From: Diplocarpon mali
Taxonomy: Eukaryota; Ascomycota; Leotiomycetes; Helotiales; Drepanopezizaceae
Length of the DNA: 64,000 nt
Direction of reading: 5' to 3'
NCBI GenBank assembly: GCA_024741835.1
Contig: JAENRP010000151.1
Coordinates: forward strand, 37,889-101,888
Shown here piece after piece: positions 48,001-60,277 of the stretch. The notes beneath the pieces were generated by a model. That model was not told the DNA's origin, did not search any database, and saw nothing but the letters and a program-made list of their open reading frames with translations. Position 1 is the stretch's first letter, and each line of letters begins with the position of its first letter. Both the position numbers and the translations under genes were made by a program.

Positions 48001-49250
48001 GTGCCTCCGACCCACCGCCGGACCGAAGGCCGGGGACACAGTGCTTCGTACCCGACCTACAGATATCTATCACAATCCCCATGTCGGTAGCATTCAGCAT
48101 TGAGATGTATCGCGAGCACGGACGAGAAGCCTGATCGGGCGAGGATATACTTTGAAGTGTTCCTCCCAACGGGCCGAATGTCTCAAGACCACAGTCGGCT
48201 TAGGCTGAGGGTGAGGTGAGTCCGTACTCGTACTTCCTACGGGCCAGAGGACGACCCGCCACGTCGTGGTCTTTGCGGAAGAGATACTTGGTAACGCTGC
48301 TGTGATCCAACGACGTCGGATTCACTGTGGCCTCCTCCGGCGATGCGGACGGCGCGACAATCTCCATGGGCTTTCCTGGGGGAGTCGGGTGGAAAATGAA
48401 GGGTTTCAACTCTCGACGAATGAACAAGAGCCGTTGACCCCCCACCGTCCCCCCGCGGGGGGGGATCAGCATACCACCCAACGACCCAACATCGAAACTC
48501 TCGATTTCTTGTGTAAAATGAAATGCAGCGAGTGGAGGCTGGTTCATCTTGAAACAAACCCCCCTTATACGTAGCCCCTGGTATCCCCGGGGAAGGAAAT
48601 CTCGAGAGTCAACACACGGCCGACGGACGGGGGACGAAGCGGTTCCGTACGAGAGCCCCAGGTTGGGCATGCCGGCGTACGAGTAACGTCGTTTGAATCG
48701 ACGACCACCGAATCTGAGCGGCCACGGCGTAAGGGATCACGGAAGTCAACCCTCTGTCCCGCTGGCTTCGAATCACGCATCAGCGGCTCGATCCTGACGC
48801 ACACAGGTCGGCGCACATGGGTGCACGCGAATCTCCGGCTCGGGGATCGGGAAGACAGAGTTCGTCGGACTTCTTCCGCAGCACGTCCTCCCTTTCTCCC
48901 CCCCCCAGAGAGCCGCCGACGTGAATTCTTGGCTTCCTGGGAGGCGCGAGTGCTCGGGCGAGCAGAAAGCAGCGGGGCAGATCTGGGATATGCCCACATC
49001 TGCGGCCCACGGGGGAGGCAGAAGCGAGTGTTGACTGCAGCGCTCCCGGAACTTGATATCAAAGATGGGCTCGCACCGACCGCGACGTGAGATCGGGCAG
49101 AGCTATCTGTACTCGGCGACGACATCGATCGAGTCCAGTGCTGCACTGCAGCTCCCTCGCTGTCCTTGATCAGCCGACGCAGGCTGCCTCGGGTCGAGTT
49201 TCGGGGGTCGAAGGACAGTACTATAGATGAAGTTTGAATCGCCCTAGCTT
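45074..49250. other. 4.2-kb GC-rich region without a supported gene
   Basis: Long frames occur on all strands (up to about 240 codons at 48565-49287, minus), but they overlap mutually, are Arg/Ser/Pro-rich and show no domain, as expected by chance in GC-rich DNA. Simple repeats: CACCCT-type units near 45480-45505, CGGCT units at about 46835-46862, CGCCCT units at about 47968-47995, and several G- or C-runs of 7-10. The left part probably contains the promoter of the ankyrin gene. Confidence 0.5.
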
Positions 49251-49627
49251 TTTCAAAGTAAATCTCCTGTATGTAAAGATGAACCAAAAATAACTACTTT
49301 ATTATTTCCTTTGACTTTTGAATTAAACGTTTTTGAAAAGTTTCGCTCTCTTCTAGATTGTATCTCTTAGTATTTTATATATTATCTATCTACTTCTAAT
49401 ACTGGTTTTACCTGCTTTGGAAACTGCCTGCTATCAATCAATATATCTCATTTCATATAGCTTCTTCAGCTTTTTAAAATGCTTTTTCGACAAATTCCAT
49501 TACTTTTTAATTGGATTCTTTCTTCAACTGTTTTAAATCGATTTATCAACCTAATTTTTAAAATGCTATCACATGTGTTTAATAAGATTTGAATTTAGAC
49601 TTGAAAGTGGGTAATCAAATACTTGTA
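49251..49627. other. AT-rich start of a repeat islet
   Basis: Composition changes abruptly near 49250 from GC-rich to AT-rich. No coding similarity or LTR seen in this part. Confidence 0.4.
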
Positions 49628-49859
49628 TGTTGCAGGAACGCGTATCACATGTATGTCACATTATCTGTCACATGACGTTTCATATGACCTGCCACATGAC
49701 TTAGTGGCCGTGCCAAGAAGGCACTTACCTTTAATAGCTCTTAGTTAGAGAGCTCGTTTAGAGCTAAAGACAACCAATATCGTCGTTTGCACTTCATACT
49801 TTCTCTTGCCCTCTTGTAGTTTACTACTACGTTTACTATCAGAGAACCTACTTACCACA
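49628..49859 (+). repeat. solo LTR of the Copia-1 family with TSD TTGTA
   Basis: 232 bp, starts TGTTGCA and ends TTACCACA, and matches the Copia-1 LTRs over its length. TTGTA at 49623-49627 is repeated at 49860-49864. No internal sequence is present, so it is a product of recombination between the two LTRs of a former element. Its terminal CA is intact, and it identifies the true LTR ends. Confidence 0.93.
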
Positions 49860-50339
49860 TTGTATTCTATTCTGCCTTAACCGATTAGTAATACTCTAAG
49901 CAGTATAGATAAGGGCGGTATTACATATAAATTTACACCTACTAGGATAGTAAGTAGGAAATTAGTCTCTAACTTCTAAATACAACCTTGCGGTATATCT
50001 ATTCTTCTCAACATCAGGATCTTAATCTATTACATAGTAATCCGAACGTCGAATCGCTTCAGATTTGATTCAAAAGCAAGTTTAAATTGTCATTCATATG
50101 AAAGACCAATGAGGGGAGCACACAGAGAGGAAGCCTCGTAGAAAACCAAAAACAAGCGGAGGAAGCCCCACAATTGGGCAAGCCTCGAGGTGTTGGGAAC
50201 AATCCCCAGGCTGGAGTGTATTCTGACGTTGTTGGCGTTGCGCGCGCTTTTCTTCAAGTACGATGGTGGTATCAGATTTATCCTTCATTTATCATATGCC
50301 AGATCCTATGCCTTTTTGTCACGAGATCTCTTTGTTTCA
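49860..50339. other. AT-rich spacer between solo LTR and Tc1 relic
   Basis: No gene recognised. A GC-richer stretch near 50220-50260 (GGCGTTGCGCGCGCTTTTC) may be an inverted-repeat end of the neighbouring DNA transposon relic. Confidence 0.4.
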
Positions 50340-51027
50340 AGCCCTTATAATATATCTTTGCCTTTCTTATAAGTGCTGACTATATTAGATTGCCATTTCT
50401 CGCAAGGATATTGAAAACTCTATTCTTACATTTAGCCCTTCCCTTTTTCAATACTACGCTTATTACTTTGAACAGTTTTATAAAAATCTTCAATTATTCA
50501 CTTTTTTTTATACTATCGCCTAAGTATACCTTAGCTTAGTGACTTTCTTTATAAGTTTTGGCCTTTCTATACGCTAATTAATGATACCATTCTCTTTTAG
50601 AATATATTAAACAGTATAGATTAAAATCCTAAATCCAATTCGTTTTTAACCTGATTGTAAGTCTGATTTGAATATTTGCTTATATAGCGTATTAGTCTAT
50701 ATACGTAATAATCCAAATAGGACTTTAAACAACCAGAACGAGGTTTAGTATAGCCTCTATAACGTTATACAATATAGCGTTAAGTGGCTTTAATAGTCGA
50801 TTTTAATATACTATAAAGGCGTACAATTTGACCTAGTTCTAACCCTCTATTAGCAGCGCCTTTAACTAAAACTCTTTGATATCGAAATAACCCCTTCTTC
50901 ACTAATCAATTATAATTTATTAAAGTACAAGGACATCATAGACTAGCTGTATTATAAGAGTAAAGAAGAAAGATTTTAAAACGCGTCAACGCGAAAAACG
51001 CGTTTTTCAACTAAGCGATTCAAACGT
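50340..51027 (-). pseudogene. Tc1/mariner-type transposase relic
   Basis: On the minus strand, translated fragments read YTKPRSGCLKSYLDYYVYRL, then VKNELDLGF, then KYIIEDFYKTVQS followed by a decayed DECSVE-like box (NKRSIEKG). These are typical of fungal Tc1-like transposases, including the DNA-binding part and the first catalytic Asp region. Stops and frameshifts abound and the C-terminal catalytic half is missing or unrecognisable. The right end carries GAAAAACGCG-type inverted sequences at 50985-51015; a TA at 51028-51029 may be the target dinucleotide. Confidence 0.55.
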
Positions 51028-51029
51028 TA

Positions 51030-52041
51030 CCAACCCTACTAGGTTTGTCTACCGGTAGATCCCGTTTGGTGTTGGGCATCGGGTCCTTGGAGACTATCAC
51101 ATACGCCGAGTGCCTCACCGGCCACAGGAGTAGAGTCGACGCAGGTCTCGTCGGTGCCGGCTCTCCCCTCTCCGCCCTCCGACACGAACATGCGAACAGG
51201 CCCTTCTTCCCACTGGGCTTCGGTTCTGAGTATCGCTGGCCAGGTGGAGTGGCGACGCACACAGCTCGGCGACTCCTGGGCGTGCAAGACAACAAGCCGA
51301 CCTCTTCTCCGCCACGCCTCGCCCACGACTCTCAGCACGAGAGGCGCTTCGGGCCGCCGCAGCACAGCTCCTGGAGCGTTGCCATGCAGCGTCGGCCTGT
51401 CACGTCGCCTGCACTACCCGGGGGTTGGAGTCGGGCCCGGCCTCCGTCCGAGGGCGCGCGGAGCAGATGAGTTGGAGCCTGCCAAGTCACGAGCACAGCA
51501 GAGCAAGGTTCGACCCATAAGGGGGGATTGCAGGGAGTCGGGCGTCTTTGTCCCAAGTATATCCAGAGCGGTGGTCATCCGTGGGGGGGGGCAATCCGGA
51601 CAGGTGGGGATGTGGACAGGACATCTACAGCCTACCGACTACCTCGTAGCTACGGAGGTGAAGCTGCGTCGCTGCGAGAGGCCCAGCCCTCCGATGGGAA
51701 TCACACACGAGAGCACTCTTCGCTGGCGTCACTTCAATGTCTATTCGAGCACACCCGCGCTGTGATCACAGGATTGGCCAACCCATGTCGAGAGCAGGTC
51801 AGGCAACGTGAAGGTGACGCAGGGTGCAATGCCTATCCCAGTGCAAACAATTTCAAGAGAACCGAGTGTCTCCTCCGCCCCGGCAGCATCTCCTGCTCAA
51901 GCATATGTCTCCCATCAGGGCAGAGCTCAGGTGCCAGACATATTCCTTGCAGGCGGACGAGAGCGAGAGCAGCGGAGCCAAGTCCAACGGCTCGCAAACG
52001 CAGCCCTCTCCGTTCCAGTGCGGGCTCATCATTCTACCCGC
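51030..52041. other. GC-rich intergenic region 3' of the MFS gene
   Basis: Overlapping frames only (for example 51154-51765 plus), none with a recognisable domain. Composition switches sharply at about 51030. Confidence 0.5.
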
Positions 52042-54358
52042 TCATCCTTGTGCCTGCTCGGCATCGTTTTCGGGCTGGAGCTGCACAGAGGTATTCCGTG
52101 TTGGAGAAGTGTGACCTGTATTTTCCCCGGAGCATGAGACGTCTGGAGTGAAGTGCCGTGGGCCATTCCCAGCCTGATGGTGGTGAGGAACTCCCGCAAC
52201 GACGATTGATCTCTCATCTCCGCACTTCAGGCAGCGTTCGTACCGGTCCGCGTCAGCCCACATCCAGCCTGCCGTCCCGGATCCCCATCCGTCGCCGCTG
52301 TGGACGCCCGGTCCTTCGCCCCAGCGTCCGCCGAAATGGTGCGAGCTGACTGAGCTCCACAGGCTGCCTTGGCTCTGACATCGACCCAGGCTGGACGGTA
52401 GCTCGAACCCCTCCTCGCCCCCGTCGTCTGCAGGTGTGCCTTGCCTGCCGATACGGAGGAAGGGGATCATGACCAGGGATAGAGAGGCGAAGATGATGGT
52501 GCAGAGGAACACGCGGGAGTAGGCGTATGTGGGATGGGCTTGGCCGAAGGGGGTCTGGTCGAGAGCGCCGTGGATCGCGGATGTGATGGCGAGGCCCAGT
52601 GATATCGAGAGGCGCAGAACCGTTTGCAGGATTCCAGCACCGAGGGAGGACTGCGACGGAGCAAGGTTGGACGAGACATAGAGCTGATCGAGGTCAGCCG
52701 CCTCTCCGTGCATCTGGAGATGGGGAGTGCCTACATTGGAAACAATAAACTGAAAGTCTGCCCCGATCACCGTAACACAGAGCGCCGGAAACAGCAACGC
52801 CCAGTAACTTGTCTCCGGTGTGATGAGAAGAATGAGGATGGCCCCGCCAACGTAGCCCAGCCCACCAGCCGCCATTATGAGTCTCCCACTGATGAAGCTG
52901 ATCAACTCTTCGCCCAAATAACTCCACACTGTGCCCAAGATTGCCTGCGGCAATAAACGTATGGCGATCGTTAAGGGTTCCAATCCCTGAATTTCTTGCA
53001 TATACAGGGATATCCAGAATTGGTTAGTGATGAAGGACATGTAACCGAGCCCGGTGCAAATGATGGTGAGAGTGAATGTCGGGTTGCCAAAGATATGAGC
53101 TGGCAGGAGTGGACAGGGAGCGTGTTGCTCCCAGAGAGCGAAAGAAGAGAGCGCTCCGGCACCCACAAAAAGCATTACGAGAACTTTGGAGGAGTGCCAA
53201 CCGGCTCGTGGAGCTTCGCTAGTGAGAGTCAGTCGTGCGAGTCAACAGCCTCTGGATGGGGCCAGACACAGATGGGAATCGCAACATACGTCAAAGCAGC
53301 GCCAACAAAAGCCATGCCGGCGATAGCTAGCACGGTTCCCAGGTAATCAAACTCCTTGATCAGCTGGCTTGAGCTCCCACTTCTTGGCTTCGCAGGCATG
53401 GTCCATACAGCCATAACAGCCATGACAAAGAAGAATACAGCGACGACGAGGAAACTCTGTCTCCAACTTGCGTATTTCGTCGCTAGCCCTGAGCTCATAC
53501 TCCCAAATATGAAACCCAGCGGGTTTGCTGCACCCATCGCTCCAGTGACTCGATTCCGTCGGGTTCCTGCTGGGTATGTTGCAAAAAGTGTACCCATGGC
53601 TGGCGGTGCTATTATGGCTGTACCGAGCCCGAGCAGTCCGCATAGGACGTTCATAGAAACAGGGTCTGGAGCGAACGCTGTGAGAAACGAAAACAGGGAG
53701 AGTAACAGGAGTCCGATGAGGAGTTGGATTTTACGACCAAAGAGATCGGCTGTCTTGCTGCAGAAGAGCATGAAGGATCCACTAGCTAGACTGAAACCTG
53801 TAGTCAATATTTGTCGTATGGAAAAAAAAGGAGAAAGACTTAATACCCAATGGCAGCCGCTATCCAACTAACTTGTGCGGCAGTCATGTTGAGGTCTTGA
53901 CCTATCGTGCCGGTATTGATGACGATAGCACCTTGAAGGAACGTCTGCAAAAAAATAATTAGTCTAAGAAATCCGGAAAAGAGCCGATAGTAGCTTACTG
54001 TTGAAGCAACAGCCATCATGGCTGTAAAGACAAAGATGCATTCCTCAAACAGGTTTCGAAAGTTTTTGGGCCGTGCATTGGGATCACTAGAAACAAGCGC
54101 AAATGCCATGTCAGCTTCCACATCGAAAGCTTTGATGTCTGAGTTAACGAGGGTTGTAGATGTGCAGGCCGAACGAGATGACTGCGAAGGGAGCTTCCGA
54201 GTAGTGTCGGGGCGGGAAACAGGAGTTGTTATAAGTTGTGGAATAGGCAACTCCCAGTCCGGTATCACAGGATACTTGGAAGAACGCATATTATCGTTGA
54301 TTGAAAAACAGGCTGTTGTTGAAGACTTATGTTGATAATGTTGTTGAAGGAGTGGCAA
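52042..54358 (-). CDS. MFS transporter, drug:H+ antiporter type
   Basis: Five exons: 54358-53999, 53944-53847, 53790-53290, 53218-52735, 52683-52042; 694 residues. The first about 105 residues are polar. Membrane segments begin near residue 108 (IFVFTAMMAVAST, QGAIVINTGTIG). The MFS loop 2-3 signature appears as TADLFGRKIQLLIG, and GFIFGSMSSGLATKYASWR is the helix 5-6 motif. The second half has QFWISLYMQEIQG, and NLAPSQSSLGAGILQTV near helix 11. The layout resembles 14-helix DHA2 transporters such as Atr1/YOR378W (weak assignment; substrate unknown). Introns 53998-53945 (54 nt) and 52734-52684 (51 nt) keep the frame open; intron 53846-53791 uses acceptor GTTTCAG because the upstream one gives a stop. 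A Gly/Ser-rich tail of about 115 residues follows the last helix and may be mis-predicted. Confidence 0.85.
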
Positions 54359-54949
54359 GCCATTTTGGAATACTTATAAGTCTCCCAGGTGGATGATTCA
54401 CCAAGTCGGTGGTCGCAAGGAGTCACAAACCGAATAAGACGTCCAAGAAGCTCAATATTGTCACTAGATTTCGCCAAGTAAGGCTGTAACTAAAGGTAGG
54501 AGTTTTGAACCACATGGTCCAGAACTATGATGGTGAAAGCTGGAATAGGCAAAGAGATGCTGATTATGAGAAGAGCGCTCTTAGTATCCACTGTGGAATT
54601 ATTCCCACAGGATTGGGAGCAAGCGAAGCCAAGTCAGAGGTATCGTTAAGCTGAGTTTCTACAATCCAATCCTGTTCACATAGATCGATTTGGTTATACA
54701 GTAGTGCTTTTTAGCAAAAGCCAGTGGCCGAGTAGGGAACCGAGACGATTTAAAATAAAAAAAGTCCCTTGATCGAGGAAAATGCAGTGATTTCAAGTTT
54801 GGGGGTTTCATCACATCCAGTCTCTGAATACCCCCAAAAGGATCAAAGCTCTAAGAGACTGCACTCTTATTTCAGATGCAAAGCAATATTGTCGTGCTGT
54901 ATTTAGAGGTGGATTCTCAGTGGTGGCAGAAGCTTGTAAAATTCTACTC
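54359..54949. other. upstream region of the MFS gene
   Basis: No gene supported; presumed promoter. AT-rich repeat DNA starts at about 54950. Confidence 0.5.
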
Positions 54950-56600
54950 TAACTGTATATCTGAGCTCCTTTTATAGAAGTGCTCCGTGGCCACTTTAAG
55001 GGTATATTATATAATCCAGTCCTTAGAGCCTTAGCGCCTAAGGCTCCTTATAGCGCAATATACCCCTTAGGTGAGAAGCAGCTCTTAGCTGGGCTTAGCT
55101 ATAACTAGCGCTAGATTTAGTATATAAGACTCCTTTATTATGCTCCTTAGCTTTTAGAATAATGAAAATTGCTTAATAAAGCTGTAATGAATAAGAAAGG
55201 GAGCGCGGTTCTAGGTGCTTTCTCTATAGAATAGAAGCCTTTATAGAATGGAAACTAAATCAGGTGATAAAGGAAAGTCAATAAAGGCAGCGCGCTTATA
55301 AAAGTACGCGTTTTTCCCCTATAAAGCTTTCCTTCCTTATACTTCTTTAAATAATCACTTTAAAAAATAGAGAATAGCAATAATAACTCTAAGGAGCGCC
55401 CTACTAAGGCTACTATTATACGCTTTCTAATTATACTCCCTTACTCCTACTAAAGACTTATAGCAAAGTCGTTATGCTCGAATATAGCTTAGAGCTTCTT
55501 AGCGCGGTAGATAGTAAAAGGATAATAATGCGCTTGAAAGGTTCGATATAGTAATACCCTTAAGAGGGAGCGCGCCTCCTCTCCTTCCTGCTACCCCCTA
55601 GGCTATAGTTCTTAGAATACTAGCGGTCCCCTCTATAGCTCCCTCCTCCTGCTGCAAGCTAGAGTAGGGGCTAATAAGGAATATACTATATAAGGGGTGC
55701 GTTTAAAGCTTCCTAGCTAGGAAGTCGGCTGGCGTATGCTTTAATAGTATAGTAGGAGTATGCTGCTTTCGTTATATAAAGGGAGGCTATACGTACTAGG
55801 AGCTTTCTATCGGCGCTTTAAAGGCGTAGGAAGATTATATATTCTTATTAGAAGAGAATGATAGTAACGCCGCAGTACGTTTTCAAGCTCCCTTTAAGTG
55901 GTTTGCTATTAATAAGTCGTTTAAGGCCTTGCTACTATTAAGAGGAAGGTAAGAGAGGAGCTTTAGAAGGCGCGCTAGAGAGAGATAAAGGAGGTAGTAT
56001 TATTAAAGGGTATATTAATTATAAGCTTTCTTATACTATAGCTAATAGCTTCTTAGAACTAGTAGCTTAGGAGCTCCTGCTGCTGATTATAGTACCTCTT
56101 AGCCTCGCCGCCCGCCTTGCAAAGGCTTTTAAGGCTCTTGCGGCTGCTCCTATTATTGCTTCTAGCGTTACTCCTTAGGCGGCTCCTAGGGCTATGCTAC
56201 TAGAGGAGTCGGTTGCTTCTCAATAGGGACGCGCCCTTATATTATTTGCAAAGCTATTAAAGGTTCTGATTATCTAAGGGAGTTGGTTTTAAGCCTCCTT
56301 ATATATTAGTATAAGGAAAATTAAACCCTATCTTGCGCTTCCTTCCTACTTACTATTATAAAGGAGATATAAAAGGATTATGGAGCATTTAAAATGCTAG
56401 CTTCTCGATTAGACCTCTTATATCTTAGAGGTTTAAAAGCTTAATAAAGCTTTCGAACTTTTATTAAGGAAGGTTTTTAATAAGGCTATTAGCGTATATA
56501 TCCTTAGTAGGGAGATAGGCCACTTGAAAGCTCCCTTTTTAGTGCTCCTATTATAGCTATATATTATATATATTAATATATTAAAGCTTTATAGAAATCC
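54950..56600. other. AT-rich repeat DNA, probably the 3' part of Copia-3, partly unidentified
   Basis: It lies downstream (minus orientation) of the Copia-3 RNase H and likely includes its 3' LTR, whose ends I could not fix. The part at about 55500-56300 is GC-richer than its surroundings and contains Leu/Ala- or Arg-rich frames on both strands, but no domain is recognised. A 9-bp-arm palindrome is at 55026-55046. Confidence 0.4.
55026..55046. repeat. perfect hairpin, 9-bp arms, 3-base loop
   Basis: GAGCCTTAG and CTAAGGCTC are exact complements around CGC. It survives in otherwise decayed DNA. Confidence 0.75.
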
Positions 56601-59600
56601 TTTAAAAGTCTTTTATAATAAGCTGTATTATCTATTGATTATTATAAAATATGGACTATAGAGCTTTTACCTTAAGCTATATTTCCTTAAAGAACCTTCT
56701 TAAAGCTATTATCTCCTTTGCTATATGCGCTACTCTTAGGAGCTTAGCCTCTATAGTAGAAGTAGTAACTATCGGTTGCTTCGAGGCCTTTTAAATGATT
56801 ACTCCTTTAAATAGGAATATAATAAAACCGTAAGAGGAGCGCCTTATCTTTAGATCATCTGCGAAGGAAGTATCTAACGATACTATTAAGTTATTTAATT
56901 TACTAAATTGACTATAAGTGATTCTTAAGAAGCGTATACTAAAAAGGTAGCGAATTATCCAATTGATAGCTTTAAAGTATTTAAAGCTTAGGTTTATATA
57001 GAAATAAGATAGCTAGGCGATTATAAAAGCTATATCTAAGCGTAATATAATAGCTATATATAAGGCAGAGCCTACTTTTTCCTAGAACTCCTTAATTCTC
57101 AAGTAAGAAGCTGTTTCGTAGTTCTTTTTAAGTTCGAAGTAAAAGAGCGGCGTACTAAGGAAACGCCCTATATTAAGGCTAAACCTCTTCGCCATCTTCT
57201 TAATATAAGCGTTATAAAGTAGAGTAATTATACCCTACTTCCTATCTTAAGAGACTCTTACCCTTAAGAACTACTTAACATCTCCTATAGCTATCAATTC
57301 GTATACTTCGCATAGTCCTTCTATAGTCTTTTAAGCTTCTTTTATATAAGAGGAGTAGTATATTACTTATATATTATTAATATAAAAGGCTATAAATACA
57401 GTCCTATCCTTATTAATAAATATATAAGGCTCTTTACTAAAAGGGGTAAGCTTTAGAGACTTTAAAGTACTAGTAAAATCCCTATACTAGAGCACTAGGG
57501 AGTCTCGAAGGCTATATAAGGCGCGATCGAGCTCTACTACCTTATCTTTCTACTTTTAACCATTTAGTAAGAAGCAAATAACTAGCGCGCTTTAAGGGTC
57601 TCTTTTAGCATTTATAAAGGCATTAATAATATCGAACTATCGGAGCTTTATATCAAATTTAGTAGCGATCGCTATTATAACTTTAAAAGATCTTAATATA
57701 AGTGTTATAGTATAAGTAGAGAAAATAGAAGCTTCCTCTTAAAGATCTCCCCTTACTACTATTCTTGACCTAAAGCGGCTAATCTCCTTAAAGGAGTTTA
57801 GCTTATAATTAAAGACCTACTTTAATAGTATAGGCCTTATAGTAGCCTCGCTTCTATCGATCACTCTTTAGCAATTGCGCGCTTCTAAGTTCCTAATCTT
57901 AATTCTGGCTCCCTCTTTAAATTGCTCTCCGAAAGGGTGATTTGCAAGCTTCTTTTAGTAAGTTGGCGCTTTAGAAATCTTGTCTTAAGGTAGAATTAAA
58001 AGGGTAGAATTTCCTTTAAAGCTTCTAAATTAAGTCGCCGCAGCTATAATGTAGTATACTACTTTATACTCTTCTCTATTAGTTCTCGCAAGCTCTTAAC
58101 TTAGTTAAAAAGTCGATATAAAGCTATTTACCTACTTTAACTAATATATTTTAAGTTTTTTAAAGGCTAGTAGGAGATCCTTAATGTATATTATATATAT
58201 AGCATTCCCGCTCCCTCTTCTCCTTTTCGACCTATAGAGTAGTATAAGTACTATTTCCTACTCCTTATTAGGCTTTTTACATTTTCGAAAGGCCCTTATA
58301 TTAAGTACTTTAGGCTAAGCTTCTATTAGTTTTAAAGAACTCCCTCTTTCGATATTATCCTTAAGAGCTTTTATATCCTAGCGTAGCTCTCGATCGATCG
58401 GTGCTTCTAATAAGAGCTAGCGTGCTTCTTTACTAGTTGCCTATAGTAGAGCTTCTAGTAATTAAGGGGCCTGCTCCTACCTTTGCGATTGCTTAGTCCG
58501 TATAGTAATTAAAGGCCTGGTATTACGCTCCCTAGTAGAATTAGCATTTATAATATCGCTTTCGACGCTCCTTTTAACTATTGATAATTGTCTTAAAGCG
58601 TTTAACCCTTTGCTACTAGGCAGCTGCTCTTAAGTAGCTAGAGTAGAAACGCTATAAGTAGCCTTATAGGGGATAAGGGCCTTCGATAGATCTAAGCTTA
58701 GAGCTTCTATTAGTAAAAGATTAATAAGCTTACCTCTTATTAGGTTATCCGTAGGCTGCTTATCTAAAGCTCCTTCTATATTCTTAATGATTAACTCAGT
58801 GTTCTAAGCTTCCTCTTCTTCCTTTTCGATTATTTGTATAATCTCTTTAATAATTAAGAGCAGATGGCCAGCTACCTTTTCGTACTCCTTAGAGTAGAAT
58901 TTGGACTTATCGAATTCGACGTTTTAGGAGATTATAACCTTTCGAAGCTTAGGCACTTAGATCCTATATATATTAATAGCGTAGTAACTAATTAGGTATC
59001 TAATATGCCCTCTTAGCATAGTTTTAAAAGCTCTCTTATTCTTTAGAGCTTCCTTCTCCTTTACTAATAGGTATGCGCGCGCTTTATACGCTTTTATACC
59101 CTCTTATTCTAGTCTTAAATCAGTAGTAAGCTTTATAATGATCTGCGGATCATACTACTTAAAGTATTATTTAAACTAAAGCTAAAGCACCTCATTTGGA
59201 CTCTTCTATCCTTTGCGCTTTAATAGGCCGATATTATAAAGGTATATTATAGCTAGTACGGCTTTAGGCTATAGGTGCTCTAGGAGGTTAATAGAGATTA
59301 GTATAGTAAGTGCCTTTTTAATAATCTTTACTCCTACTCTTTCGGAAGCTCTATTTGGTTTATAAGTATAGGATAAAGTGACTTCTACCTTTATGCCTTT
59401 AACTTTATACTACTTTCTATATTTTAATGCTTCTTATAAAGGAAATACTAAGGTATTGTTATTGCTTTTTAAAATATATAAGGAGAGGTAGTAATAGCGC
59501 TTCACCTATGCTTTAAAAGATTAAAGAGCTCTTAGAACTAGCGTTAAGGACTTATAAAGCAGAGTATATCCAAATAATTTCCTATTAAATTTATCCTTAA

Positions 59601-59944
59601 TTAGGAGAAGCTAGCTTTTTAAAGAGAGGCTTAACGTACTATAGTTAAATAGGTCTTAAGAGCATTTAAAGAACGGTCTTAGAGCTTTAAAATCTGACTC
59701 TCTCTTAAAAGGCTTTTACTTAGCTTTTGCCTAAGCGCAAGCTTTATAATTGATTTATAGCTTCCCTTTGATCTTTACCCCTTTTGCGTTTAGTATAAGC
59801 TTCTTAAGCGCCTTAGCTCTTAAATGGCCTGATCGAAGGTGCTAAATATCTGCCGAATCGTTCTTAGCTCTTAGGAATACGCTGCTCCTTAAGGGTTTAT
59901 ATTAGTTTCGCAAACGCTATTATAAAGTAGGGAAAGCTAAGTAG
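56600..59944 (-). pseudogene. Copia-3 integrase-RT-RNase H, degenerate, 5' end removed
   Basis: Reading leftward from 59944: a GAG-pre-integrase motif (HLRSGHLRAKALKKLILNAK, about 59850-59790), integrase core (WDLF-type start lost to a stop; LLLIKDKFNRKLFGYTL near 59600-59550; YKPNRASERVGVKIIKKALT near 59360-59300), RT end (ALYSLRDSL near 57510; FIAFYINNI near 57385, the decayed YVDD box) and RNase H (SALYIAIILRLDIAFIIA near 57050; SFADDLKIRRSSYGFIIF; TTSTIEAKLLRVAHIAKE near 56730). The order is Copia; the sequence differs from Copia-1 and -2, making a third family. Gag and protease are missing because a Copia-2 copy sits at 59945. Confidence 0.82.
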
Positions 59945-60139
59945 TATTGAGCTTAAGTGAGTCGGCGCAGTAGGTAAAGGAGGCTTCTAAAGGTCGATAG
60001 TCGATATATTAGTAAGAGTTAAGGAAGGAAGGTTACCCCTTTCTTCCCTATAGCTATATACGTATCAATATCCTACTAACTAAGCAGTAGGGTTATATAA
60101 TAATATATTAGAGTAATAGCTATATTACCTATCTTAATA
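59945..60139 (-). repeat. Copia-2 (third copy) 3' LTR
   Basis: 195 bp, complementary in orientation to 3257-3451, with the same internal landmarks. Confidence 0.92.
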
Positions 60140-60277
60140 CCCTTACTTAGACCTTACTCCGATTGACCTATAGTTGGGAAAACAATAACTATCCTTTTGC
60201 ACTAATCTAACTCCTAGGTATCTCTTTAAATTAAAAACAATTAATTAATAGTAACCTCTATTAAAATCGCTAATCCT

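Noticed and set aside
48565..49287. 240-codon minus-strand frame as a gene
   Set aside because: Arg/Ser-rich composition without domain, overlapping equally long frames on other strands in GC-rich DNA, and ending in AT-rich repeat DNA.
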